Below the pieces are notes generated by a model that ran no database searches, was not told where the DNA came from, and saw only the letters and a list, made by a program, of their open reading frames with translations. 64,000 nt of DNA from Hoylesella saccharolytica JCM 17484 (GTDB taxonomy: Bacteria > Bacteroidota > Bacteroidia > Bacteroidales > Bacteroidaceae): contig NZ_BAKN01000003.1 of the NCBI RefSeq assembly GCF_000614205.1, positions 1 to 64,000 on the forward strand. Direction: 5' to 3'. The translations under genes and the position numbers were made by a program. Shown piece by piece: positions 47,286 through 57,053 of this stretch (position 1 is its first letter; every line of letters begins with the position of its first letter).

Positions 47286-49412
47286 TTACCTTCGGGATTT
47301 GCCCGGTTTTTTACGCTCGGGGAAGACAAAGACCGTCTTGAACTCTCCGTCCAAGGAGAGAGAAGCCTCGAAGCTCTTGCCCGTTTTGGAGGTAAAGCCC
47401 TTGATGATGCCAGTCTCTCCGTTTACCGCCAACTGCGTCAGTTGCTCGTCCGTGAGGCTCTTGCCTGCCACGCTGCGGAAAAGCGTCAGCCCACAATCGG
47501 CATCAGAGCATTTGGCACATCGGGGATAGAAGACCAGTGAGCCTTTGCCGCATTTGGGGCAATGGATGTCGCTCTGTTTTTTGGGGAAGAGGATTTTGGA
47601 GGAGAGCAGTTCGTCGGTAATCTGTGTGGCGTAGTTTTCGATGCCCTTGCGAAACTCTTGCTCTTTCAACTCTCCCCGTTCGATTCTCGCCAAGTCCGCT
47701 TCCCACTGTCCGGTCATCTCGGCATTACCGATTTTCATTTCCCTAACGATGGAATAGACGGCAAGTCCTTTCTCAGTAGGGACGAGCGACTTCTTTTGGC
47801 GCACCATGTACTCGCGTGCAAAGAGGGTTTCGATGATGGCGGCACGGGTAGCGGGCGTGCCGATACCGCAATCCTTGAGCTGCGCACGCAATTCTTCGTC
47901 CTCCAACTCTTTGCCCGCCGTCTCCATCGCTGCCAACAGCGAACTTTCCGTGTGCAGGGGCTTGGGCTTGGTCGTTCCCTGTGCCAAGGAACAAGCGCAG
48001 AGCGGAAGTTGCTTACCTTCCTCCATTGAGGGATGATGATGCCTTCTCCATTCTCCCGGCTTTCCCGTTCTTCGGCTTCCGCCTGCTCCTTGTCTTTTTT
48101 TCTGCTGTTTTTGAGGATAGCATGCCAACCCTCTTCTTTGATAATTTCACCTTTGAGGATAAACTTCACATCCTCGCAGGCGGCAGTAACCGTACTGACA
48201 TCCTTCACGCATCGGGCGGAGAAGGCTTCGAGCATACGTCCGACTATCATATCGTAGATGACTACTTCCTCTCCAAACATGTCTATCGGCTTCTTGCCCG
48301 TAATGAGCAGGGCGTGGTGGTCGGTCACTTTCTTGCCGTCCACCGAATGCGCATTAAGTTCGGTCAGTCGGCGGGCATGGACACCCCAGACGGGATGGTC
48401 GTGTAAAAAGGCTATCAGGCAGGTATTTCGGCAAAGACATCTTCGGGAATATATCGGCTGCCCGTGCGAGGATAGGTGATGTATGCCTTCTCATAGAGTT
48501 TCTGCGCCAAGGAAAGGGTTTGTTCCGCCGAATAGCCGAACCGGCTGTTCGCTTCTTTCTGTAAAGTGGTCAAATCATACAGAAGCGGTGGCTCCTGCTT
48601 GGTCTCCTTGCGCACAATCGTTTCTACAGTGGCATAAGGAGCCTGTTTGAGTTTATCATACAGGGCGGTGGCTTCTGCCTTATCGAACCAGCGGTCGGCG
48701 GAGGAGAAACGGAAACTCTCATCACCTTCCTTTATGGCAAGGCTGAGTTGCCAGAATGGCTGCGGCTCGAACTTCTTGTTCTCCAAGAAACGGGAACAGA
48801 CCATACAGAGGGTCGGAGTCTGCACCCTGCCCAATGAATAAGTGCCTCGTCCTGCCGCAATGGATATGGCTTGGGTGGCATTGATGCCCACTAACCAGTC
48901 GGCTTCGCTGCGGGCACGGGCGGCATAATAGAGATTGTCATACGCCGCTCCGCTTTGCAGATGGGCAAGTCCCTCTTTGATGGCTTTGTCCGTCAAGGAA
49001 CTGATCCATAGGCGGTCGAAGGGTTTGGCGATGCCGAGATACTCATAGATGAACCTGAAGATCAACTCACCTTCCCTTCCGGCATCGGTGGCTACGATAA
49101 TGCCTTCGCACGCTCGGAAGAGTTTTTCGATGATTTTGAGTTGGGCGACTGCTACAGCGTCGGCTTTATAGCCTTTCCCTTCCTTGATTTGACGGGGAAT
49201 AAGGGTAAAGACGGGAGGAAGAATCGGCAGGTTCTCTTTGCGGAAACCTTTGATGCCGTAGGTTCGGGCATGGCTGCCGTTATCAGGTGTCCCAATGCCC
49301 ACGTGACGGCATAGCCGCCTCCTTCGAAATAACCATTCTTCTTGTTGGTAGCCCGAACGACACGGGCGATTTCACGAGCTACGCTCGGCTTTTCTGCTAT
49401 AATGACTTTCAT
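47286..49412 (-). CDS. topB: element-encoded DNA topoisomerase III, frame interrupted three times
   Basis: Type IA topoisomerase, usually part of conjugative element DNA processing. Seen: Toprim start [34 protein letters not shown], the [10 protein letters not shown] loop, the active-site region [20 protein letters not shown] with catalytic Tyr in [17 protein letters not shown], and a C-terminal zinc-finger-like segment ([18 protein letters not shown]) with a DUF3945-related tail ([20 protein letters not shown]). Single missing bases at about 49260, 48421 and 48022 split it into four frames. When restored they give one protein of about 709 residues of normal layout. Confidence 0.9.
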
Positions 49413-49446
49413 TTGTTCTTACTTTTTGGATGTTAGTGGTGGCGGA

Positions 49447-50841
49447 TTACATTTTCATTCCCTTGGAACGCTTCTTCTCTTCTTCCTTCTGCTCTTGCTG
49501 GGCGGTAGGTTCTGTCTGCCCCTGCTTGAGCGGCTCCTTCACATGCTTGGTAGCCTCGTTGGTCTTACCTTCGGAATTGACGGCGACCTGTGTGCGGGAA
49601 GCATTGTCGGGAGTTACCTCTTTGGCTTGGGACTTGTCAGGATTCCATTTGAGGAAGTCGAACTTGTTCTTCTCGAAATTCGGACGCACATAGGCATTGA
49701 AAGGCTCTCCTTTCTTGTCGATAAGCCCGGTCATATAGACCGTCTGACCTGCTTTGAGCTTCGCTTGCTCTTCGGGAGAGATGTCTCGTCCCAGCATCTT
49801 TTTGGGGACACGCAATTCTTTCTGCTCTGCCTGTTCCTGTCCTTCGGGGGCTTGTCTTTGGCGTTGTTCCTGCTTGGGAGAGCCGAAACGAAATTCAATC
49901 GACCGCTTGTCGGCATTGAATTGAAGGTTGGCATTGAAATGCTTTCCCGTTTTGGATGTCATGCCCTCCACATAGATGCTTCTGCCTTCCGAGAGTTCCT
50001 TTTTCTGCTCATCGCTCAGCTTCACGCCCTTGATTTCATCGGGGATGCGTACCCGGTCGGCACTCAGGGCGATGATGTCGTTCGTCAGGCGGTCGATGCT
50101 TACGAAACTGCGGGTCGGCTCATCTTTGCCGGGGAAGGTCAGCTCCACGGTGCGACCGAGATTACCCGTTTCTCTGAGGGCTTTCTTGTCCTCGTCGGTG
50201 AAGGTATGCCCGAAGAACTCGCGCTCCAATTGCGGCTCCTTGCGGATGGCGTGGATGACGGGGATAAACATACCGTCTCCGGAGGCTTTCAGGGAAAGAC
50301 GGGCATCGGTGTAGAGGGAAACTTCCCCAATTTTGATACTGATGGGAACAAGTGGAGTCTTTCTGTATTGAAGCAGGTCATCAAGATGCTTGCCCTTTTC
50401 CAGACTCTCACGGCTTATGCCCATCTGCTCAAACTGTTCCCATTTCACCTTGTCGGGGTCAATGCCTTGGAAGGACTGTTTCTGCTCGCCTGCATAGTCC
50501 GAAGGATTGACACGGGCGGAGTCCAGCATCTCTTTATTGGAGGGGACTTCCGGAGCTTTAAGCATCTCCGAGAGCACACGTGCACTGGCAACGGCACTCT
50601 CAAAAGGCACTTTGAAGAAGTTCAGCGGTGTGGGATGCTTGAACTGACGCATGAAGTTGGAGAGGAAGTTTTCCAGCGCATTGCTGTGCTTGTCGAACTT
50701 CAGGAAGCTCTGTTCATGCTCGGCGGTGGGCGGAACGGTTTTCAGTCCGCCTTTCTCGTCCGTACCTGTGACGACTTTGAGATTCTCGTCTTTCTGATCC
50801 TTGACCAAAAGGACTTCTTGGTCTTTGATTTTTTCGTCCAT
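49447..50841 (-). CDS. DUF4099/DUF3945 protein of conjugative elements
   Basis: A 464-residue soluble, highly charged protein. Residues about 125-260 match the DUF4099 part (KVKWEQFEQMGISRESLEKG). Two DUF3945 repeats follow: LSEGRSIYVEGMTSKTGKHF near 285-305 and LKAGQTVYMTGLIDKKGEPF near 365-385. The C-terminus is Gln/Glu/Lys-rich. The tail of TopB has the same repeat type. The role is unknown, and the family is always linked to this topB/helicase module. First gene of the minus-strand module; promoter TACTTTTG (complement 50881-50888). Confidence 0.88.
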   Translation of the reverse strand: MDEKIKDQEVLLVKDQKDENLKVVTGTDEKGGLKTVPPTAEHEQSFLKFDKHSNALENFLSNFMRQFKHPTPLNFFKVPFESAVASARVLSEMLKAPEVPSNKEMLDSARVNPSDYAGEQKQSFQGIDPDKVKWEQFEQMGISRESLEKGKHLDDLLQYRKTPLVPISIKIGEVSLYTDARLSLKASGDGMFIPVIHAIRKEPQLEREFFGHTFTDEDKKALRETGNLGRTVELTFPGKDEPTRSFVSIDRLTNDIIALSADRVRIPDEIKGVKLSDEQKKELSEGRSIYVEGMTSKTGKHFNANLQFNADKRSIEFRFGSPKQEQRQRQAPEGQEQAEQKELRVPKKMLGRDISPEEQAKLKAGQTVYMTGLIDKKGEPFNAYVRPNFEKNKFDFLKWNPDKSQAKEVTPDNASRTQVAVNSEGKTNEATKHVKEPLKQGQTEPTAQQEQKEEEKKRSKGMKM

Positions 50842-50880
50842 ATTATAATGTATTTAATGGCACCAACAGCGGTGCACGGA

Positions 50881-50888
50881 CAAAAGTA
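50881..50888 (-). promoter_or_regulatory. -7 box of the DUF3945-topB-helicase module
   Basis: Minus-strand TACTTTTG (complement CAAAAGTA) matches TAnnTTTG. The ATG at 50841 is 39 nt downstream. No good -33 TTTG; instead the shared 28-bp element lies 36 bp upstream, which fits an activator-dependent promoter. Confidence 0.65.
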
Positions 50889-50924
50889 AACCAAAGAAAC
50901 CGTGTATGTTAGAGGTATTGGATA

Positions 50925-50952
50925 ACTGCGTACTTGTGGCTTCGATATGGAT
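50925..50952 (-). promoter_or_regulatory. shared 28-bp upstream element, copy 2
   Basis: Plus-strand ACTGCGTACTTGTGGCTTC, then G, then ATATGGAT: 27 of 28 bases match copy 1 at 40352-40379, in the same orientation and at the same 36-bp distance from the -7 box of a minus-strand gene. Flanking sequence is unrelated. Confidence 0.7.
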
Positions 50953-50961
50953 AGAAGTGGC

Positions 50962-50994
50962 AAAAAAAGAGGTGTGGATCAAACTCCACACCTC
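50962..50994 (-). terminator. terminator of the ABC transporter operon
   Basis: Stem GAGGTGTGGA (50969-50978) with TCCACACCTC (50985-50994), 6-nt loop, followed on the minus strand by TTTTTTT (50962-50968). It isolates the ABC genes from the DUF3945 module promoter immediately beyond. Confidence 0.9.
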
Positions 50995-51014
50995 CATATT
51001 TTTCATTGATTAGG

Positions 51015-52712
51015 TTATTGCATGGACAGCAATTTGCAGTACATTCCGTTTTTTGCTGCAAGTTCTGCATGCGTCCCGTTCTCTACAAGGTGTCCCTTGT
51101 CCATCACAATAATTTGATTAGCATTACGGATGGTTTGCAAATGATGGGCAATGACCAAGACTGTGCGATTTCGGATAAGGGAAGACATTGCCTGTTGTAT
51201 CTTATATTCATTGACAGGGTCAACATTGCTCGTTATCTCGTCCAAAAGAATGATGGGAGCATCTTTGAGGAACGCACGGGCGATTGAAAGCCTTTGTTTC
51301 TGACCTCCGGATAGTCCCAAACCGTTTTCTCCGATTTTTGTTTCATAACCTTCCGGCAGATTGATGATAAAGTCGTGTATCATCGCCCTACGTGCTGCTT
51401 CTTCGATTTCTTCCTGCGTAGCATGTTGATTGCCTACTTTGATATTATTGGCAATGGTATCTGAAAAGAGAATAACATTCTGCATCACCACACTGATTTT
51501 ACCGAGTAAATAATCGTAGTCCATTTCTCGAATGTCTAAACCACCGATACGGATACTGCCGGTCTGCGGTTCCCAGAAACGGAGTAACAGGTTGGTAATG
51601 GTTGTTTTACCTGAACCTGACGAGCCAACAAGTGCCGTTACCGTTCCTTCGGGAACATGGAACGTGAGATTTTTCATCTCAAAACCTTCCTTCTCATAAT
51701 GGAAATCCACTTTGTCAAAGGAAAGATTGAAATGGGTTGCTGTTTTCGGCTGTTCAGGATTGGTGATAACAGGAGCATTCAATAAATGGGAAATGCGTCC
51801 GTAACTATCTTTTACCTTGATATAATTCAACCAATGATTCTCCATATTGACAAAAGGTTTGTAGAATTCTTTTGAGACGATGATAAACATTAAATAAGCG
51901 AAAAGAGAAAGTTCCCCCTGCTGTGTCCACCAAAGACCGATTGTAGCCATCAAAGCGAAAGCCAATTCTATCAGAAAAGTGTATCTGCCCACACTTACAG
52001 CTGCCAAACGAGAAGTATTCTTACTGCTTTCTCCAAATTCACCAACAGAGTGGTCGAGTCTGTCACGGAACATTCCTTTTCCTCCAAATACTTTCAAAAC
52101 TGGGATGCCCTTGACATATTCAACAAAGAGGCTGACCATATCTGCCAGATTATCCTGTGATTCCTCCTGTGCTTTCATTCCCGAGCGAATACCCCGATAC
52201 AGAGAAAATAGGGCAATGGGGAGAATGGCTACCATTGTCAATCCCATGCGCCAATCCACGCAAAATAGTCCAATACCGAGTATTAGAGCTACAATGAAGT
52301 CGGCAGACATCCGTGTCCATAGATGTCCTACTACCATTTCCATATTATCAACGTCTTTGTGAATGACTGTACTTATCTCTCCCAGACGCTCATTGGTATA
52401 GAAACCGAGTGAGAACATTTTCAATTTCAATATGATTTTCTCGCGGATACGTTCCACAAGATCAAATCCGGCAAAATGCTTACTCATATCGGCAATGGCA
52501 CTGGATATGGTTTTCAAGACCAGCAGACCACCGAGTACCCATGCTGCCGAAATGAAAGAGATGCTTTCTCCTTGTATATGACGGTCGATGAGAAACAAGA
52601 CGGTGAGCATTATCGCCGTGCCACAAAGGGCATAAACCACGAAAAACAGTGCGGAGATAATTAGATGCCGCACTCCGCTAGCGGTCAATTCATTCAGTAT
52701 ATTGCGTACCAT
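51015..52712 (-). CDS. ABC transporter, fused permease/ATPase, half B (YbtQ/IrtB-like?)
   Basis: A 565-residue type IV (exporter-fold) half-transporter. Six membrane helices lie in residues 15-310. The nucleotide domain has Walker A GSSGSGKTT near 362, signature LSGGQKQR near 467, Walker B IILLDEITSNVD near 485 and a switch His in IAHHLQTIRNA. It starts 3 bp after the partner gene, so the two likely form a heterodimer. Next to a TonB receptor and AraC regulator, the pair resembles YbtPQ and IrtAB, exporter-fold transporters that import iron-siderophore; multidrug export is the alternative reading. Confidence 0.85.
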   Translation of the reverse strand: MVRNILNELTASGVRHLIISALFFVVYALCGTAIMLTVLFLIDRHIQGESISFISAAWVLGGLLVLKTISSAIADMSKHFAGFDLVERIREKIILKLKMFSLGFYTNERLGEISTVIHKDVDNMEMVVGHLWTRMSADFIVALILGIGLFCVDWRMGLTMVAILPIALFSLYRGIRSGMKAQEESQDNLADMVSLFVEYVKGIPVLKVFGGKGMFRDRLDHSVGEFGESSKNTSRLAAVSVGRYTFLIELAFALMATIGLWWTQQGELSLFAYLMFIIVSKEFYKPFVNMENHWLNYIKVKDSYGRISHLLNAPVITNPEQPKTATHFNLSFDKVDFHYEKEGFEMKNLTFHVPEGTVTALVGSSGSGKTTITNLLLRFWEPQTGSIRIGGLDIREMDYDYLLGKISVVMQNVILFSDTIANNIKVGNQHATQEEIEEAARRAMIHDFIINLPEGYETKIGENGLGLSGGQKQRLSIARAFLKDAPIILLDEITSNVDPVNEYKIQQAMSSLIRNRTVLVIAHHLQTIRNANQIIVMDKGHLVENGTHAELAAKNGMYCKLLSMQ

Positions 52713-52715
52713 TGT

Positions 52716-54461
52716 TTATACCTCCTCTTCTTTCAGTTGCCATTTACTTACTTGTTCTTGCGTCTCCGTCATATTGCGGTACAGAGAACAGTCTTTCAGC
52801 AGTTCTTGGTGTGTTCCTTTTGAGACAACCTGCCCCTTGTCCATCACAACAATACGCTCCATATCCTGAATCGTATTGAGACGATGGGCAATGGTAATGA
52901 CGGTCTTGTTGCGCTGCAATTCATCAAGAGCTTCTTGGATTAGTTTCTCATTCTCTCCGTCCAAAGCAGCGGTGGCTTCATCGAGAATAACTATTGGAGA
53001 GTCTTTGAGCAACATTCGGGCAATGGAAATACGCTGTTTTTCTCCGCCGGAGAATTTTACGCCAGCTTCGCCTGCCAGCGTATCATAACCATTCGGCAAT
53101 CCCATGATAAAATCATGAATATGAGCACGCTGTGCTGCCGTTTCCACTTCCTTTTGTGTGGCGGTAGGTCTTCCTATACGGATATTATCCCGAATGGTTG
53201 TGTTAAAGAGAAAAACCTCCTGCTGTACCATCGAAAAATAATCAGCGATATTACGTTCGGAGAGTTCCGTAATATTCTCTCCTCCCAATCGGATAGTACC
53301 TGTTTGGGGGTGCCAGAACCCCATCATCAAACTTGCCAGCGTGGTTTTTCCCGACCCTGACTCGCCTACGATAGCTGTATGACTACCTTTCGGAAATTGA
53401 AGACATACATCTTTCAGCGCATTGTCTTTCTTGTTTGGATAGGAAAATGTAACGTGCTCGAAACAAACATCCGTTTGTGTCGTATCCGTTTTCTTGTCCG
53501 CCGTGTCCTTTGTCTGTACCTCTGTGATGGACTGCACTTTTGCCAACGACTGTCCATAGACGATTCGGACATGTTGGAATGTCGCCAACTTAGCAAAGGA
53601 GGACGAGAACAGTCCACCCAATATTAGGGCAAGGATAAAACGTGTCACGGTCAGTTCGCCCGAAGTCATCAGCCATAGCCCGACAAGGGTCATTACTACG
53701 ATACCACCTTCCAAGAACATCGTTATCAATGTCATCGGAACAGTAACGCTGAACATACTTCGCTTCACCCAACGGATGTAGTCGCGCATACCACCAAGCA
53801 CCTGCTGCGTTCTGTTTTCCTCGTTGCTGAAAGCCTTGATTACCGGTATGGTAGCCACATATTCCAAAAGGTCTTCCGACATTTTTTGCGTACTTTCCAT
53901 AAAGTGTCGAAAGCTCTTTCCCCAAAGTGTTTTGACAGCCATTTGCAGAAGAAATGCTACAGGCAAAAGAGAAATGAGCGACAGCCCCAAACGCCAGTCT
54001 AACACCATAATGATTACCCATAGTAAGGCAGGGAAAAGCGTTGCCGAGAGGATCTCGGGTAATCCGTGTGCCAAATAAATCTCAATTTGCTCCACGTCAT
54101 GGTTAATGATGTTCACCAAGTCGCCCACCTTACGCTCCTGAAAAAATCCGAGTGGCAAGCGTTGCAAATGACTTATGATACGCAACCTCAATCGTGTAAG
54201 GGCATTGTAAGCCGAGCGGTGCGCCCGCCAAATCGAAGTTCCGTAGAACACGCCTCGAAGCAAGGCGAATAGGATCATTACTCCTCCAACTCCCCAAACT
54301 ATTGTGGAAGAGAATGTGCCGTTCATCAACTTGTCCACCGCCCATATCACGAGCAGCAGGGGCAGTGTGCCGAAAACGAGTTGCAGCACAACCACTGCAT
54401 TGGAGAGCAGGCTACGGCTCTCCCGTTCCTCATCAAGAGGTCTGACTTTTTGTTTATCCAT
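52716..54461 (-). CDS. ABC transporter, fused permease/ATPase, half A (YbtP/IrtA-like?)
   Basis: A 582-residue exporter-fold half-transporter. Residues 15-320 hold about six membrane helices. The nucleotide domain shows Walker A GESGSGKTT near 364, a variant signature FSGGEKQR near 469 (LSGGQ in the partner) and Walker B IVILDEATAALD near 489. The start at 54461 (MDKQKVRPLDEER) follows a -7 box at 54489-54496; the open frame to 54575 would cross it. First gene of the operon, divergent from the TonB receptor. Asymmetric signature motifs suggest a heterodimer with one stronger ATP site. Confidence 0.85.
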   Translation of the reverse strand: MDKQKVRPLDEERESRSLLSNAVVVLQLVFGTLPLLLVIWAVDKLMNGTFSSTIVWGVGGVMILFALLRGVFYGTSIWRAHRSAYNALTRLRLRIISHLQRLPLGFFQERKVGDLVNIINHDVEQIEIYLAHGLPEILSATLFPALLWVIIMVLDWRLGLSLISLLPVAFLLQMAVKTLWGKSFRHFMESTQKMSEDLLEYVATIPVIKAFSNEENRTQQVLGGMRDYIRWVKRSMFSVTVPMTLITMFLEGGIVVMTLVGLWLMTSGELTVTRFILALILGGLFSSSFAKLATFQHVRIVYGQSLAKVQSITEVQTKDTADKKTDTTQTDVCFEHVTFSYPNKKDNALKDVCLQFPKGSHTAIVGESGSGKTTLASLMMGFWHPQTGTIRLGGENITELSERNIADYFSMVQQEVFLFNTTIRDNIRIGRPTATQKEVETAAQRAHIHDFIMGLPNGYDTLAGEAGVKFSGGEKQRISIARMLLKDSPIVILDEATAALDGENEKLIQEALDELQRNKTVITIAHRLNTIQDMERIVVMDKGQVVSKGTHQELLKDCSLYRNMTETQEQVSKWQLKEEEV

Positions 54462-54488
54462 ATATGTGTCGTTTTGATTTTTCTGCTG

Positions 54489-54496
54489 CAAAAGTA
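54489..54496 (-). promoter_or_regulatory. -7 box of the ABC operon
   Basis: Minus-strand TACTTTTG (complement CAAAAGTA) fits TAnnTTTG and ends 27 nt before the ATG at 54461. It lies in the divergent region shared with the TonB receptor gene. Confidence 0.65.
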
Positions 54497-54625
54497 CGGC
54501 AACAAACAGGGATAAAATAACCCCGATAAGCATTACACTGCCCCAAAACAACAATTTGCTCGCATATAAACACAACAGGGGTATAAGCGTGTATAATAGG
54601 GTTATTTATTTGCTCGGAAGGTAAG

Positions 54626-54633
54626 TACCTTTG
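54626..54633 (+). promoter_or_regulatory. -7 box of the TonB receptor gene
   Basis: TACCTTTG fits TAnnTTTG; the ATG at 54660 is 26 nt downstream. The 130 bp between this and the opposite -7 box at 54496 is the likely control region for both transcripts. I found no Fur-like palindrome that I would defend. Confidence 0.65.
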
Positions 54634-54659
54634 CACAGAATCTCACAAACAAATATGAT

Positions 54660-57035
54660 ATGTCAATCAGCTCAATAGTCCATTTATACAAAAGAATGCT
54701 CATTGTCGGCTTTCTATCGTTGTGGTCTTTTCCTATGTTTGCACAACTGCAACCAATAGAAATAAAAGTTATTGATGCAGAAAATGGGAACAGTATAGAA
54801 TTTGCCGCCGTACAATGGAAAGGTTTGAATGCTCCAACGTACACGAATGGTACGACTACAAACAGGAAAGGTATTGCAAAACTAAGTGCATCAAGTAATC
54901 AAAAACTTATGCTTATGGTAAGTTATGTCGGTTATCAGACCATTACCGATACGATTACTGCAAATGGGAAGCGTTATACCATAAGACTACTCCCGGAATC
55001 AACAGAGCTAGCAGATGTAGTCGTAGTAGGAAAAACAAGAGCACAAATACTCAGAGAGTCGCCTGAAGCAATTTCTGTAATAAATGCAAAAGAACTTCAA
55101 GGCAGATCTATTTCGTTAGAAACCGTTTTGAATAAAACCATAGGTTTGAAAGTTGGGCAGACTGGCGGTTTGGGAAGCAGTTCGAGAATTATTGTTCATG
55201 GATTGGAAGGAAACCGCATTCAAATCTTATGGGACGGAATACCAATGAGTACTTCTGACGGGGCTTTTTCTCTTGATGAAATTCCGATAGACATTATAGA
55301 AAGAATAGAAGTCTATAAGAGTATCATACCCGCCCGTTTCGGATGTGATGGATTGGGGGGAGCCGTCAATATCGTTACTAAAGAGTTTAGTACGGATTAT
55401 TTAGATGCCTCGTATGAATTCGGATCTTACCAAACACACAAAGGAAGTGTCTTCTCTCGCAAGAATTTTCCAAAGAGTGGCATTCTACTCGGTGCGGGAG
55501 GTTATTATACATCTGCAAAGAATGACTACTCTTTCAGAGTTCCCGAGAGAGAAAATCTGTTGGTAAGACGTGACCATGACCATTTTCGTTCGTATATGTT
55601 GAAGGGAAAAATTGCTTTCACGAAACTTTGGTTCGATGAGATTAGTACCGAGTTCGGGTATTACAATCGTTTCAATGAAATCCAAGGTATCTTAAAAAAC
55701 ATACAACATGCCGAAAACCAATCAGGAATGTTTATGTTGGAAAACAAATTGATAAGAAGCGGAATGCTGAACGACCGCCTTAACTTTGAGTCCCATTTCT
55801 CCCTTTCACATACAACAAACAATTTTGTGGATACGGCACGAGTTAATCACGATTTCGAAGGAAACATATATCCGAGTCCGAATGGACAGGGAGAAACAGG
55901 GGATGTTCCTCACAACTCGAATGACAAAGGATTGGAAATCAATGAACGTATCAATTTTGATTACAAGTTGTCCGCCAATCACAGTTTGAATCTGAACACA
56001 CTTATTAACTACGCCAGAAGACAACCGAGCGACAACATTGCAAGTCAGCATGCTGGTTTTGTTATCGGAGGATTTCCCAGCAAAAAGACCAGTGTCATTT
56101 CGGGGTTGACTTGGGAGTCAAAACTCTTTGATAAGAAACTGACGAATATGCTCTCCGCAAAGTATTTCCACCTCCATTCCGAGATAGAAGATTTGACTTC
56201 ATACGAGATGATTGAGGCTCCGAAGAAAAAGAACAATACGACCTCACAAATAGGCTGGATAGAGGCAATAAAATACGAGCCCTTCAGAGGTTTTCACTTG
56301 AAAGCATCTTACCAGCGGGCAATACGCCTTCCCAATTCACAAGAACTATTCGGTGATGGTATCATCACCTTTCCTGCAGCCGGATTGAGACCAGAGAAAA
56401 GCCACAACTTCAATCTGGGGTTCTTAATAGACAAAAATGATGTCCTCGGATTATCGCGATTGCAGTTTGAAGTGAACAGCTTTTATATGCAGGTAAGCGA
56501 TATGATAAAACTGATGAAACAACACATGGCAGCCGGATATGTAAACGCAGAAAAGGTACATATTAAAGGTATAGAAACCGAAATAAAATTGGACATATCG
56601 CCAACGGTCTATGCCTACGGGAACCTGACTTATCAGGACGTCCGCGATGTTTTGGACTATTTGCCCGGCACCCAAGCCCCTAATCCGACAAAAGGATTGC
56701 GACTGCCGAATATTCCCTACCTGTTTGCCAACTTCGGAGCGGAATACCACAGCGACCGATTGTTCAAGAATTGGTATGTCAAGGCATTCTGGGACGGGAA
56801 GTTCACGGAAGAGTTCTTCTACTTTTGGGAACTTACTGAATTGCAGAAACGACGTATTCCTCGCAGTTTCGTCAATGATATTGGTCTGCTATTGACCTAC
56901 AAGAACAAATATTCCATCGCTTTGGAATGCCACAACCTGATGAATAAAGAAGTGTGGGACCAGTTCCGCCAACCGTTGGCAGGACGGACATTCCACCTCA
57001 AATTCAGATACGTCTTCTCGAAAGGTATTTTATAA
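54660..57035 (+). CDS. TonB-dependent outer-membrane receptor (siderophore type, XusA-like?)
   Basis: A 791-residue receptor that imports a ligand across the outer membrane using TonB energy. The signal peptide lies within residues 13-30 (MLIVGFLSLWSFPMFAQ). Residues about 33-110 are a carboxypeptidase-D-like domain (VSYVGYQTITDTI) typical of Bacteroidetes receptors. The plug at about 115-235 has SLETVLNKTIGLKVGQTGGL and RIEVYKSIIPARFGCDGLGG. The barrel ends FHLKFRYVFSKGIL. No SusD partner follows, so it is not a SusC. The downstream beta-propeller lipoprotein gene (19 bp away) and AraC regulator suggest a siderophore or other metal chelate. Confidence 0.88.
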   Translation: MSISSIVHLYKRMLIVGFLSLWSFPMFAQLQPIEIKVIDAENGNSIEFAAVQWKGLNAPTYTNGTTTNRKGIAKLSASSNQKLMLMVSYVGYQTITDTITANGKRYTIRLLPESTELADVVVVGKTRAQILRESPEAISVINAKELQGRSISLETVLNKTIGLKVGQTGGLGSSSRIIVHGLEGNRIQILWDGIPMSTSDGAFSLDEIPIDIIERIEVYKSIIPARFGCDGLGGAVNIVTKEFSTDYLDASYEFGSYQTHKGSVFSRKNFPKSGILLGAGGYYTSAKNDYSFRVPERENLLVRRDHDHFRSYMLKGKIAFTKLWFDEISTEFGYYNRFNEIQGILKNIQHAENQSGMFMLENKLIRSGMLNDRLNFESHFSLSHTTNNFVDTARVNHDFEGNIYPSPNGQGETGDVPHNSNDKGLEINERINFDYKLSANHSLNLNTLINYARRQPSDNIASQHAGFVIGGFPSKKTSVISGLTWESKLFDKKLTNMLSAKYFHLHSEIEDLTSYEMIEAPKKKNNTTSQIGWIEAIKYEPFRGFHLKASYQRAIRLPNSQELFGDGIITFPAAGLRPEKSHNFNLGFLIDKNDVLGLSRLQFEVNSFYMQVSDMIKLMKQHMAAGYVNAEKVHIKGIETEIKLDISPTVYAYGNLTYQDVRDVLDYLPGTQAPNPTKGLRLPNIPYLFANFGAEYHSDRLFKNWYVKAFWDGKFTEEFFYFWELTELQKRRIPRSFVNDIGLLLTYKNKYSIALECHNLMNKEVWDQFRQPLAGRTFHLKFRYVFSKGIL

Positions 57036-57053
57036 TTCTAAACATAAATAAAA

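Noticed and set aside
47286..49412. Several short topoisomerase genes or a decayed pseudogene
   Set aside because: Adding three single bases rebuilds every expected motif in one normal-length protein, with no missense decay of catalytic residues.
40352..50952. 28-bp direct repeats as the ends of a nested transposon
   Set aside because: Both copies sit at the same distance from -7 boxes of genes reading the same way; no transposase or inverted ends accompany them, so a shared promoter element fits better.
51015..54461. ABC pair as a drug-resistance exporter
   Set aside because: Fold alone allows it, but the divergent receptor, lipoprotein and AraC regulator favour metal-chelate uptake. Kept as the main alternative rather than excluded.
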